The notes under the pieces: model-generated
The model's input: only the letters and a program-made list of their open reading frames with translations
The model's database searches: none
Told to the model about the DNA's origin: nothing
In this document: piece by piece, positions 16,739-24,649 of the stretch
How the letters are laid out: each line of letters starts with the position of its first letter
How positions within the stretch are numbered: position 1 is the stretch's first letter
NCBI GenBank assembly: GCA_028247315.1
Contig: JAOKFZ010000021.1
Span: forward strand, 1 to 32,261
Reading direction: 5' to 3'
Length of the DNA stretch: 32,261 nucleotides
Source of the DNA: Bacteroidia bacterium
GTDB taxonomy: Bacteria > Bacteroidota > Bacteroidia > NS11-12g > UBA9320
Position numbers and translations under genes: made by a program

Positions 16739-18208
16739 TTACTCGGCTCTCTTCTTCCAAGCATCACTTGTATGCTTGGCAATTACTACTTCTTTGTGTT
16801 CATTAAATTCTAGGTAGGTGAACAGTGCGGCAGCCTTATTAATATCCGCATCTTGCTCTGCACGACCTTCTGGTGTATAATATTGAGCAATGAAGTTGGT
16901 GTCAAAATCACCATCCACAAACTTAGGGTGCTGCATTACGAAGCGACCAAAATCTAAAGTATTAGGTACTCCTTCAATAGTGAACTCGTTGCAAGCTATT
17001 ATCATTCGCTGTATAGCCTCGGTTCTATCCTTACCCCATACTATTAGCTTGGCAAACATATTATCGTAGTAAATAGGTATTTCATATCCTTCGTATACGA
17101 AATCATCCAATCGTACCCAGTCATGCTGCGGCGGATGGTATACATCTATGCTGCCTACGGCAGGTACGAAATCGTTCTCAGGTTCTTCTGCCGTTAGACG
17201 CAGCTCTATGGCGTGTCCGTGGGCTTTAATGTCGTCTTGCACGTAGTTCAGCTTCTCATTACGAGCTACTTTTATTTGTTCAGCTACCAGATCTAGTCCA
17301 GTAATAAGCTCCGTAACTGGATGTTCTACTTGCAAGCGGGTATTCATTTCTAGGAAATAGAACTTGTGATCTGCGTCCAGCAAAAATTCTACTGTACCTG
17401 CTCCGGAGTAGTTACACGCCTTAGCCACATTTACAGCAGCTTCTCCCATCTCCTGACGAAGAGCATCTGTGAGTACAGCACTTGGTGCTTCCTCTACTAG
17501 TTTCTGATGTCTGCGTTGTATAGAGCACTCACGCTCGAGTAAATATACCACACTACCATGATTGTCTGCTATGAGTTGTATCTCTATGTGGCGTGGTTTG
17601 GTAACAAATTTTTCAATAAAAACAGAACGATCACCAAAAGCACTTTGAGCTTCACTCTGTGCCGTTCTCATTTGGCTTTCTAGGTCTTTAGGGTCGTGTA
17701 CTATTCGCATTCCCTTTCCGCCACCACCTGCACTTGCTTTTACAAGCACCGGGTAACCTATCTGGTTAGCTACATCTTCAGCTTCAACGATGTCTTCTAC
17801 AGCGTGGTTTATGCCTGGCACCAATGGCACACCGTATTTTTCTACGGCTTGCTTACTGGCAATCTTACTGCCCATAAGGTCTATCGCCTCAGGACTCGGT
17901 CCTATGAAGGTGATTCCAGCATTGGTCACTGCTCTTACAAAACCTGCATTTTCTGACAAGAAACCATAGCCTGGATGTACACCATCTACTTGGTTTTCTT
18001 TGCAAATTTGTATTATTTTTTCTGCTTGCAGATAACTCTCTGCACTAGGTGCTGGGCCCACACAAAAGGCTTCGTCTGCCAATTGTACGTGCTTAGAGTC
18101 TCGGTCTGCTTCCGAGTAAATAGCTACAGTTGAGATACCCATTTTTCGACAGGTTTTTATCACTCGTACGGCAATTTCGCCACGGTTTGCTATTAATATT
18201 TTTTTCAC
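16739..18208 (-). CDS. accC: Biotin carboxylase subunit of an acyl-CoA carboxylase (AccC)
   Basis: 489 aa ATP-grasp enzyme that carboxylates the biotin of a carrier protein using ATP and bicarbonate. N-terminal domain: KKILIANRGEIAVRVIKTCR. ATP-grasp glycine loop: SAGGGGKGMRIV (~159-170). The conserved ERECSIQRRHQKLVEEAPS spans 225-243 and MNTRLQVEHPVTE spans 288-300, with catalytic residues of the family in these blocks. It is about 40 residues longer than typical acetyl-CoA carboxylase AccC; the extra C-terminal part resembles the start of longer acyl-CoA carboxylase subunits but carries no biotinyl (MKM) domain. No accB or carboxyltransferase gene lies nearby, so whether it serves acetyl- or propionyl-CoA carboxylase cannot be decided. 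Its start overlaps the TerB-like gene by 4 bp. Confidence 0.93.
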   Translation of the reverse strand: MKKILIANRGEIAVRVIKTCRKMGISTVAIYSEADRDSKHVQLADEAFCVGPAPSAESYLQAEKIIQICKENQVDGVHPGYGFLSENAGFVRAVTNAGITFIGPSPEAIDLMGSKIASKQAVEKYGVPLVPGINHAVEDIVEAEDVANQIGYPVLVKASAGGGGKGMRIVHDPKDLESQMRTAQSEAQSAFGDRSVFIEKFVTKPRHIEIQLIADNHGSVVYLLERECSIQRRHQKLVEEAPSAVLTDALRQEMGEAAVNVAKACNYSGAGTVEFLLDADHKFYFLEMNTRLQVEHPVTELITGLDLVAEQIKVARNEKLNYVQDDIKAHGHAIELRLTAEEPENDFVPAVGSIDVYHPPQHDWVRLDDFVYEGYEIPIYYDNMFAKLIVWGKDRTEAIQRMIIACNEFTIEGVPNTLDFGRFVMQHPKFVDGDFDTNFIAQYYTPEGRAEQDADINKAAALFTYLEFNEHKEVVIAKHTSDAWKKRAE

Positions 18209-18663
18209 GGCTTATCTAGCATAGGTAAGTGTATGTACTTCGCCTCGTCTGCACTTATTCTGCGGATACCAAAGATGCCTCCGTCAGACTGAGCTACTGA
18301 TGTCGCTAAGCTAAGCAAGCTCTTGTGCAATTGCACTGCATATGAATGATCTAGTTTTGGAAAGATGTCATTCAACTTAGCAATGTGTTGCTCTAGGAAT
18401 ACAAGTCTTTCCTTACCACCAGTGGCAAGAGATTTTAGTGCGAGATCAATCTCCTCATCTGCATGCTCATTCAAATCCTTATAAAGGTTTTTAACGTCAT
18501 TTTTTATGGTTAATGATTTGATATGAATGATCTCTTTGGCTCTATCTATTTCGGCCTCGTCAATGTCGTAGTCAGCACACGCTATAAGCAAGGTAACCCA
18601 TATAGGCGAACGTCTTACTAACATTTGCTCTTCTTCTGATAACTTCTGTAATTGATGTAACAT
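18205..18663 (-). CDS. TerB-like hypothetical cytoplasmic protein
   Basis: 152 aa from the ATG at 18663. The frame is open to an ATG at 18696, but a perfect -7 box (TAAATTTG, 18684-18691) lies between the two ATGs, so the shorter start is preferred. The N-terminal segment VTLLIACADYDIDEAEIDRAKEII resembles the acidic first repeat of TerB-like (tellurite-resistance TerB/DjlA) domains. A second similar helix pair near the end reads SLATSVAQSDGGIFGIRRISADEA. No signal peptide or membrane segment is present. Its stop overlaps the accC start (ATGA), so the two are translationally coupled; the meaning of that pairing is unknown. TerB assignment is by resemblance only, and tellurite resistance should not be assumed. 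Confidence 0.65.
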   Translation of the reverse strand: MLHQLQKLSEEEQMLVRRSPIWVTLLIACADYDIDEAEIDRAKEIIHIKSLTIKNDVKNLYKDLNEHADEEIDLALKSLATGGKERLVFLEQHIAKLNDIFPKLDHSYAVQLHKSLLSLATSVAQSDGGIFGIRRISADEAKYIHLPMLDKP

Positions 18664-18669
18664 TAAATG

Positions 18670-18677
18670 TATTTTTG
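18670..18677 (+). promoter_or_regulatory. -7 promoter box TATTTTTG for ccmB
   Basis: Exact TAnnTTTG, 13 nt before the ccmB ATG at 18691. A TTG at 18652-18654 could serve as a -33 element. Confidence 0.5.
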
Positions 18678-18683
18678 CTGTAG

Positions 18684-18691
18684 CAAATTTA
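18684..18691 (-). promoter_or_regulatory. -7 promoter box TAAATTTG for the TerB-like/accC operon
   Basis: Exact TAnnTTTG on the minus strand, 20 nt upstream of the ATG at 18663. It touches the first base of the divergent ccmB start. Confidence 0.5.
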
Positions 18692-19356
18692 TGCAAACTG
18701 ACCTAACTAAGCAGATAAAACAACTTTTTCTAAAGGAGCTCAAAATGGAGTTAAAGAACAAGTATGCTCTATGGTCATTAGTCCTACTGCTTGTTGTATC
18801 GGTCTTTATTATCTACACCATACAGAAAGAAGCAAGTAATAAAGTATGGCATAGCCTCTTTTATGTGGTCCTTATTTTTGGAGTGGTACAAAACATTGGG
18901 CGTAGTTTTCTGATGGAAAATAAAGGAAGTTTACTCTACTATAAATTTTTGGTAGATAGTCGAGCCATCATCGTCTCTAAGATAGCCTACCAGTTTTTAG
19001 TCAATGCTTTTTTCTTAGTGGTTCTTGCCGTTTTAATGTCTTTTTGGTTACCCCAGAGTATTCCTCACTTTTGGCAATACTTGGTCACAGCATTACTTTT
19101 TACCTTGTGCAATTCTGCTGTATTTACCTTCAATAGTGCCTTAGCTCTCGGAGCAAAGAATAGTGGCTTGGTAGCTATGATTTTGAGTTTGCCTCTTCTT
19201 ATTCCAAGTCTATTGGTCAGCCTAAAATCTGCAAGTAAAGCCATCTCACCACTGGATAATCTTAACTACATACAAGACTGGGGAGTGCTTCTTTTACTAC
19301 TTGTTATGCAGCTTGTTCTTTCGGTAGTACTATTTAAGTATGTGTGGGAAGAATAG
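18691..19356 (+). CDS. ccmB: Heme exporter protein CcmB
   Basis: 221 aa from the ATG at 18691 (MQTDLTKQIKQLFLKELKME). The open frame begins at 18667, but those codons lie in the promoter. Six hydrophobic segments and the cytoplasmic N-terminal LFLKELKMELKNKYAL match CcmB, the membrane subunit of the CcmAB ABC transporter used in system I cytochrome c maturation. There it works with CcmC/D/E to deliver heme to the periplasm. No ccmA or ccmC lies beside it, which is common in Bacteroidota where the genes are dispersed. Its own promoter box (18670-18677) sits 13 nt upstream. The 164 bp after it, up to the convergent proS, contain no gene or clear terminator. Confidence 0.88.
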   Translation: MQTDLTKQIKQLFLKELKMELKNKYALWSLVLLLVVSVFIIYTIQKEASNKVWHSLFYVVLIFGVVQNIGRSFLMENKGSLLYYKFLVDSRAIIVSKIAYQFLVNAFFLVVLAVLMSFWLPQSIPHFWQYLVTALLFTLCNSAVFTFNSALALGAKNSGLVAMILSLPLLIPSLLVSLKSASKAISPLDNLNYIQDWGVLLLLLVMQLVLSVVLFKYVWEE

Positions 19357-19520
19357 GGAATTGTTAACTTTAAGCCGAACCCTAATTGAATTTAGAAAAA
19401 AGCGTTGATCTCCTGGTAGCTTAGAAGTCTAATAGTAGTAGCTGCTATGGAGCTCAATGGTAGCAATCTGATGAGACGTTGTCTTGCATCTCAACACTCA
19501 TTACTAACATCCTTCTTCTT

Positions 19521-20999
19521 CTAATACGCTTTCGCAAACAATACCCTTTCCTTACTTGGCTTGCCAGAGAATATACATACACCATCTTCTTGTGGATTGT
19601 CAAATGGGATACATCGGATAGTAGCTTTAGTCGCTTGTTGTATTTTGTCTTCAGACGCTGTAGTACCATCCCAGTGAGCAGATATAAATCCGCCTTTAGT
19701 TTCCAGTACTTCTTGGAATTCTTCCCAAGAATTCACTTCGGTGATGTGCTCATCGCGGTAGTTGAGTGCTTTGTTAAAGATCGCATCTTGCATAGTAGCT
19801 AGTAGGCTTTCTATATTGTCTTCTATACCATCAAAGTCCATTTTTTGCTTCTCTTTGGTGTCTCTACGAGCTACTTCTACAGCACCGCTTTCTAGATCTC
19901 TATTCCCTATGGCTATACGCACAGGCACACCTTTTAGTTCCCATTCTGCAAATTTGAAACCTGGCTTGTGTGTATCTCTAGAATCAAACTTTACACTGAT
20001 ACCTTTTGCTCTTAGGTTTTTGATGATAGGGTCCATCTTTTCGCTGATGGTTTCCAGTTGTTCTAGTCCTTTGTATATAGGTACTATGACTACTTGTATT
20101 GGTGCTAAATTAGGAGGCAGCACGAGCCCCTCGTCATCTGAGTGAGCCATAATAAGTGCTCCCATTAGACGTGTACTTACTCCCCAGCTGGTAGCCCATA
20201 CGTGCTCTAGTTTTCCTTCTTTAGAAGCAAATTTCACATCAAATGCTTTGGCGAAATTTTGACCTAAGAAGTGAGAAGTACCCATTTGGAGTGCCTTGCC
20301 ATCTTGCATTAGTCCTTCTATACATAGTGTATCCTCTGCTCCCGCAAAACGTTCACTCTCTGTCTTATGCCCCATTATAGTTGGGATAGCGAGTATGTTA
20401 CGAGAAAATTCTTCATACACACGCACCATTTGGTCTGTTTCTTCTTTTGCTTCTTGTTTGGTAGCATGAGCAGTGTGCCCTTCTTGCCACAGAAACTCAG
20501 CAGTTCTTAGGAATAGGCGAGTACGCATTTCCCATCGTACTACGTTAGCCCATTGGTTTATGAGTAGCGGTAAGTCTCTGTAGCTCTGTATCCATCCTTT
20601 GTAGGTGTTCCAGATGATTGCCTCACTTGTAGGTCGTACGATGAGTTCTTCCTCTAGTTTAGCATTTGGATCTACACGTAGCTTTCCAGGCTTGTATGGG
20701 TCGTTTTCTAATCTGTAGTGCGTTACTACAGCACATTCTTTAGCAAAACCTTCTGCATTTTTTTCTTCTGCTTCAAATAGGCTTTTGGGTACAAATAATG
20801 GGAAGTAAGCATTCTCGTGGCCAGTTTCTTTAAATCTTCTATCCAACTCAGCCTGCATTTTTTCCCATATGGCATATCCGTAGGGTTTTATGACCATACA
20901 TCCACGTACACTGCTGTGTTGTGCTAGGTCTGCGTTTTCCACTAGATTGTTGTACCACTTGCTGTAATCTTGTTCGCGAGTTACTTTTTCGAATGCCAT
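19521..20999 (-). CDS. proS: Proline--tRNA ligase (short, archaeal/eukaryotic-type)
   Basis: 492 aa, ligates proline to tRNAPro. Class II synthetase motifs are visible: motif 1 region NAYFPLFVP (~63-71), [10 protein letters not shown] (~121-130), and motif 2 [20 protein letters not shown] (~155-174). A class IIa anticodon-binding domain begins near [13 protein letters not shown], and a C-terminal extension ends in KAY. The length of about 490 and the lack of the inserted editing domain mark the archaeal/eukaryotic-type ProS that Bacteroidota use, not the ~570-aa bacterial form. The C-terminal aromatic tail (LFAKAY) is typical of the group. It has its own -7 box at 21043-21050 with a 43-nt leader. 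Confidence 0.96.
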   Translation of the reverse strand: MAFEKVTREQDYSKWYNNLVENADLAQHSSVRGCMVIKPYGYAIWEKMQAELDRRFKETGHENAYFPLFVPKSLFEAEEKNAEGFAKECAVVTHYRLENDPYKPGKLRVDPNAKLEEELIVRPTSEAIIWNTYKGWIQSYRDLPLLINQWANVVRWEMRTRLFLRTAEFLWQEGHTAHATKQEAKEETDQMVRVYEEFSRNILAIPTIMGHKTESERFAGAEDTLCIEGLMQDGKALQMGTSHFLGQNFAKAFDVKFASKEGKLEHVWATSWGVSTRLMGALIMAHSDDEGLVLPPNLAPIQVVIVPIYKGLEQLETISEKMDPIIKNLRAKGISVKFDSRDTHKPGFKFAEWELKGVPVRIAIGNRDLESGAVEVARRDTKEKQKMDFDGIEDNIESLLATMQDAIFNKALNYRDEHITEVNSWEEFQEVLETKGGFISAHWDGTTASEDKIQQATKATIRCIPFDNPQEDGVCIFSGKPSKERVLFAKAY

Positions 21000-21042
21000 G
21001 CTTTTTATCTTGGTATGCTGTTTGAATAGTATAGTATGACGG

Positions 21043-21050
21043 CAAATTTA
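21043..21050 (-). promoter_or_regulatory. -7 promoter box TAAATTTG for proS
   Basis: Exact TAnnTTTG on the minus strand, 43 nt before the proS ATG, in the 79-bp divergent spacer shared with the lipoprotein gene. Confidence 0.45.
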
Positions 21051-21078
21051 AACCGTTAAGTTTAATTTAAATTTTAAC

Positions 21079-22224
21079 ATGATGAAATTACACACCTATC
21101 TCGCTCTCGCCACGCTATTCCTAGCAAGTTGTACCTCTAGCAGGTTAACTACCACCAATCCAGATGATGTATATTACACACCTGAGGATGACTTGGTAAT
21201 CGTACAAAATACTCCACAACAAACTCCTCAAAATTATACAGCTCAAGCCCAAGAGAAACAGGAGCAAAAGCAGATAGCTCCGGTGTACGATGAGGAGATT
21301 TTAGCTACCGATGACTATGCTGGAGTAGATGACCGAGACTATGAGAGTAGACTGCGTCAGTTTAGAGATGAAGACTTTGAGTATACTTACGAAAATGGGT
21401 ATACCCATGGATTTCGTGATGCAAATCGTGATAACCGATGGGGAAGCTACAATAGGTATGGGCGGAACTACAGCGGGTATAGTAATAACTGGGAATATAG
21501 TTCTTGGTATGGACCTCGACTGTATGTAGGATATAACTCTTGCAACGGATGGAATGGCGGTTACGGCTGGGGAAATCCTGGATGGAATACTTGGGGAAAC
21601 CCATATGCAGGCGGTTGGTACGGAAACGGATATGGAAACAGCTGGAACAACGGTCGAGGTGGTGGATATTGTGCTACGCCCTATTACAACAACAGTTGGA
21701 GTAGGGGCGGATACTACGGTGGAAGTCGATGGGGAAGAGGTTATAGTAGTTATGGCTATAATAACAATTGGAGAGGTAACAGAGGTTTTCGTAAGGTAGG
21801 TAATAGCGGAAACAACAGTAACAATGTTCAATATAGAGGGAGCGATAGATACAATAGAGCTGCCAATAGCCCAAGACAACGAATAGGTGCAAATACCGCA
21901 AGTGCGAATAGCGGGACAGTAAATACGCGAAGACCGTCTGGTCAAAGAAGCAACCCTACTACTAATAGCGGAGGAACAACCGGGCAAGTATATAGTGGAA
22001 CTATAGGTGACGGACGAGTTGCTAAACCACAAACGAGAAGGCCAAGTACTACTGCAAGTTCTACTGGTACTAGCGGAACAGTAAGTGGCAGTAATAGAGG
22101 AGGTGTTGTGCAGGGAGGAAGTACTACGGGCAATGCTAGACGTGCAACAACACCAAGTAGAACAGTCACGCCACGCAGTAGTACACCTACCAGAACAAGA
22201 GCTGCAACGCCAAGTAGAAGTTAA
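21079..22224 (+). CDS. Low-complexity lipoprotein, Gly/Trp/Tyr/Asn-rich core and Arg/Ser/Thr/Pro repeats
   Basis: 381 aa to the first stop. Lipoprotein signal peptide with lipobox LASC (Cys19). Residues ~85-125 are charged (DRDYESRLRQFRDEDFEYTY). Residues ~125-250 are extremely rich in G, W, Y and N (GYNSCNGWNGGYGWGNPGWN style). The remainder is a very basic S/T/R/P tract (RRPSTTASS, RTVTPRSSTPTRTRAATPSRS). The TAA at 22222-22224 falls inside a 60-bp repeat array that continues in frame to 22548, so the original protein was probably about 489 aa. Such aromatic-Gly plus Arg-rich proteins may self-associate or bind polyanions at the cell surface; that is inference. It lies between divergent proS and the FadL porin, with which it may be co-transcribed. 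Confidence 0.75.
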   Translation: MMKLHTYLALATLFLASCTSSRLTTTNPDDVYYTPEDDLVIVQNTPQQTPQNYTAQAQEKQEQKQIAPVYDEEILATDDYAGVDDRDYESRLRQFRDEDFEYTYENGYTHGFRDANRDNRWGSYNRYGRNYSGYSNNWEYSSWYGPRLYVGYNSCNGWNGGYGWGNPGWNTWGNPYAGGWYGNGYGNSWNNGRGGGYCATPYYNNSWSRGGYYGGSRWGRGYSSYGYNNNWRGNRGFRKVGNSGNNSNNVQYRGSDRYNRAANSPRQRIGANTASANSGTVNTRRPSGQRSNPTTNSGGTTGQVYSGTIGDGRVAKPQTRRPSTTASSTGTSGTVSGSNRGGVVQGGSTTGNARRATTPSRTVTPRSSTPTRTRAATPSRS

Positions 22225-22515
22225 TCTCCATCACGAAGTAGTACACCTACCAGAACAAGAGCGGCAACGCCAAGTAGAAGCTACACTCCATCACGAAGTA
22301 GTACACCTACCAGAACAAGAGCAACAACACCAAGTAGAACGGTCACGCCACGCAGTAGCAAACCTACCAGAACAAGAGCTACTACACCAAGTAGAAGCTA
22401 CACTCCATCCCGAAGTAGTACGCCTACCAGAACAAGAGCTGCAACGCCAATTAGAACTGCCTCTCCTTCGCGAAGTAGCACGCCTACTAGAACAAGAGCT
22501 ACTTCACCAAGCAGG
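22141..22515 (+). repeat. Tandem 57-60 bp repeats encoding a Ser/Thr/Arg/Pro motif
   Basis: About six units of 19-20 codons, each reading approximately PSRSSTPTRTRAATPSRSYT. Units at 22201-22260 and 22261-22320 differ at only four positions, one of which turns a TAC codon into TAA. The array spans the stop codon of the lipoprotein gene. Confidence 0.9.
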
Positions 22516-22548
22516 AGTAGCGGCAGTAGCACTACACGTCGTAGATAA
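22225..22548 (+). pseudogene. In-frame 3' remainder of the repeat lipoprotein beyond a premature stop
   Basis: After TAA at 22222-22224 the same frame stays open for 107 codons, continues the repeat protein motif without interruption and ends in SSGSSTTRRR before a second TAA at 22546-22548. The matching position of the next repeat unit reads AGC TAC ACT, so a single C-to-A change explains the stop. There is no good start codon or promoter for independent translation, so it is either a lost C-terminus, a read-through product or a sequencing error. Confidence 0.75.
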
Positions 22549-22610
22549 GTTAAATTATGGAGACCTGCTTGTCGAGTAACACAGTAGAATCAACCTAAGA
22601 TAAAGAAACC

Positions 22611-24098
22611 ATGAAGAAGATAATTTTTACAATCCTATTGGGATTACTCATAATAAAAGGAAATGCACAAAGTGATATTGATGCATTGCGATATTCCAAT
22701 ACACCTACATTAGGTACAACGGCTAGATCCATAGGTCTAGGTGGAGCAGTTGGAGCATTAGGAGCAGACGTGTCAGCCGTTGTGGTAAATCCGGCTGGAT
22801 TGGCCCAGTTCAAAACAAGTCAGTTTAGCTTGTCGTTTGGTACGTCCACCAATCGTAACAAAGCAAGTTATGGAGAGTCAGGAGACAAGACTTCATTTAT
22901 GTTCAATGGAGATATTCCTAATGTAAGTCTGGTATTCACCAATAGAAGAATGCAACGCGGCAATCCTGCTAAAAAAGGATGGGTCAATAGTAATTTTATG
23001 TTGAGCTATAACCGTACTGCAAACTTCAATAGAAAGCTATCGTATCAAACCAATAGTCCAGTTAATTCATTGACGGACTATGTTGCAGCTTATTCTAGAG
23101 GACTGAATGCCACTGAGCTAGATGCCAACGATGAGCAGCTTGCAGAGGGATTTTACTTCTTCGAAAATATGTTTTGGTACACATTTCTCATAGATTCTGT
23201 GAGAAATGGTACTTACACATCTACCTATGATAAGGTAAATGGGATAGCTTCGCAAAAAGGAAACGTAGCCACTCGCGGAGGCTCTGGAGAATTTAATATT
23301 GCCTATGCTGCCAACTATGAGCACAAAGTATATTTTGGAGGTAGTATGAATATTCACAACGTTAATTTTACCGAAACCAACACGTTTACAGAAGTGAATG
23401 AAGCCCAAATGGTTGGTGGATGGGATACCTATAGTTTCACCAGAAACTTGGAAACTTCGGGATATGGTTTTAGCGGTAGACTAGGCGTCATCTTTAGACC
23501 AAATAATAACGTACGCCTTGGTGCAACATTGCAGACGCCTACGAGACTCATTCTTTCAGATGAGTACTCAGATGCTTTATTTGTAACCCGCAGCGATGGT
23601 ACAACGGACGACCTCAAAACCATAGACAAGGAGTTTAGTTACGATGTAGTGACACCAGCTCGCTACAGCTTGCAAGGAGCCTATATTTTTGGTAAGAAAG
23701 GCCTGATAACAGCAGAGCTAGAGAGCATAAACTATAGTACAATGAATCTATCTACAGATAATGATGATTTTGAAGAAACCAACTTTAGTATAGCAGACAG
23801 ATACAAGACCGCTGCCAATGTGAAAGTTGGAGCGGAGTATGTGATGAACTCCTTCAGACTACGGAGTGGTTTTGCTTCGGTAGGCAATCCGCTAGTAGAA
23901 GGTGGAGGTAAGTCTCGCAAAATCATCAGTGCAGGCTTTGGTATGCAAGAAAAAGCCTGGGCATTTGATTTTGCCTTTTCTAGAGAAGTACAAACGGATG
24001 AGTATGTGCCATACCAAATAAATGGTGCAACAAGTCCTGTGGTAAAGAATAGTTTCAGGAGCTCCCGCTTGATGCTGACGCTTAGTACTAAATTCTAA
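22611..24098 (+). CDS. OmpP1/FadL family outer-membrane transporter
   Basis: 495 aa with signal peptide (KKIIFTILLGLLIIKGNAQ). The mature N-terminus SDIDALRYSNTPTLGTTARS then IGLGGAVGALGADVSAVVVN-PAGLA is the FadL/OmpP1 plug region (the NPAGLA motif). The rest is a long antiparallel barrel ending in an aromatic residue (LMLTLSTKF). FadL-type porins carry hydrophobic molecules such as long-chain fatty acids or aromatics across the outer membrane; in Bacteroidota they are often labelled hemin receptors without evidence. It begins 62 bp after the end of the repeat lipoprotein frame with no -7 box between, so co-transcription with it is likely. No terminator is visible before the Smr gene. Confidence 0.88.
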   Translation: MKKIIFTILLGLLIIKGNAQSDIDALRYSNTPTLGTTARSIGLGGAVGALGADVSAVVVNPAGLAQFKTSQFSLSFGTSTNRNKASYGESGDKTSFMFNGDIPNVSLVFTNRRMQRGNPAKKGWVNSNFMLSYNRTANFNRKLSYQTNSPVNSLTDYVAAYSRGLNATELDANDEQLAEGFYFFENMFWYTFLIDSVRNGTYTSTYDKVNGIASQKGNVATRGGSGEFNIAYAANYEHKVYFGGSMNIHNVNFTETNTFTEVNEAQMVGGWDTYSFTRNLETSGYGFSGRLGVIFRPNNNVRLGATLQTPTRLILSDEYSDALFVTRSDGTTDDLKTIDKEFSYDVVTPARYSLQGAYIFGKKGLITAELESINYSTMNLSTDNDDFEETNFSIADRYKTAANVKVGAEYVMNSFRLRSGFASVGNPLVEGGGKSRKIISAGFGMQEKAWAFDFAFSREVQTDEYVPYQINGATSPVVKNSFRSSRLMLTLSTKF

Positions 24099-24141
24099 TC
24101 CCAATTTATCCTTTTGTAGATAGGGTTAATGAGGTATACAC

Positions 24142-24149
24142 TACTTTTG
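24142..24149 (+). promoter_or_regulatory. -7 promoter box TACTTTTG for the Smr gene
   Basis: Exact TAnnTTTG. A GTG in the coding frame begins 4 nt later (24154). An out-of-frame ATG at 24161 gives only a 4-codon ORF. Confidence 0.45.
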
Positions 24150-24153
24150 CTTG

Positions 24154-24546
24154 GTGCAAGATGAAGATGCGATAAACGTAGACTTATTGAAAAAGATGAT
24201 GATGGGAGGTTTCTCATCAGACTCTTCTGGTTTTGTAGCCAAAAAGGATAAGACCTCTAAGCAAAAAGCCAAACGAAAAGTAGAGATAGACCTGCATTTT
24301 GATGCTGTTTTTCCGCAAGGTGGAAGTACGCCCCACACTAAACGACTGCCAATGCAACTGGAAGTGCTACAAGAGTTTATTACGGACAGTAAGAAGAATA
24401 GTGTGACGATCGCTTATGTTATCGTAGGAAAAGGTGAGGGGAAGCTGAAATCTACGGTCAGCAATGAACTTATGCGTCAAAAGATAAGCCACTCGCTGGT
24501 TGCAGATCCACCGTATTTTGGCAATGCTTTTAAACTTATTTTCTAG
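24154..24546 (+). CDS. Smr-domain protein
   Basis: About 130 aa. After a short charged N-terminus (SKQKAKRKV) comes the Smr core: EIDLHFD, where DLH is the family motif, then QLEVLQEFITDSKKNSVTIAYVIVGKGEGKLKSTVSNEL, with GKGEGKL matching the HGKGxGxL motif, though its first residue is V-G, not H-G. This is close to the Smr domain at the end of Bacteroidota DUF2027 proteins. Smr domains can be nicking nucleases or RNases; activity here is unproven. The start is uncertain: GTG at 24154 or TTG at 24151 next to the promoter box, or ATG at 24196 (MMMGGFSS). The 103 bp downstream hold only a 30-codon open frame of no recognised kind. Confidence 0.75.
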   Translation: MQDEDAINVDLLKKMMMGGFSSDSSGFVAKKDKTSKQKAKRKVEIDLHFDAVFPQGGSTPHTKRLPMQLEVLQEFITDSKKNSVTIAYVIVGKGEGKLKSTVSNELMRQKISHSLVADPPYFGNAFKLIF

Positions 24547-24649
24547 CTCGTCCTGATATAGTAAAGTTGTTTGCAGATATGCCACATACGAGGAAGAGTT
24601 TACCTCACTACAACCACAAAAAAGCAGATATGGAGGATTTTAGACTAGT

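Noticed and set aside
18205..18663. Part of a tellurite-resistance (ter) or stress operon.
   Set aside because: Only a TerB-like resemblance is present; no terC, terD or terZ genes lie nearby.
19435..19500. A tRNA-like D-arm sequence (AGCTCAATGGTAGCAA) between ccmB and proS.
   Set aside because: No matching acceptor stem, anticodon arm or T-loop (TTCGA) follows at the right distance; it looks like chance resemblance.
21301..22032. Long antisense open frame (243 aa) opposite the low-complexity lipoprotein.
   Set aside because: It is a by-product of the biased GGN/AAC codons on the plus strand, with Ile/Ser/Val-rich nonsense composition and no domain.
22141..22515. Regular 60-bp repeats as a possible CRISPR array.
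   Set aside because: Units are contiguous, coding and in frame, with no unique spacers and no cas genes.
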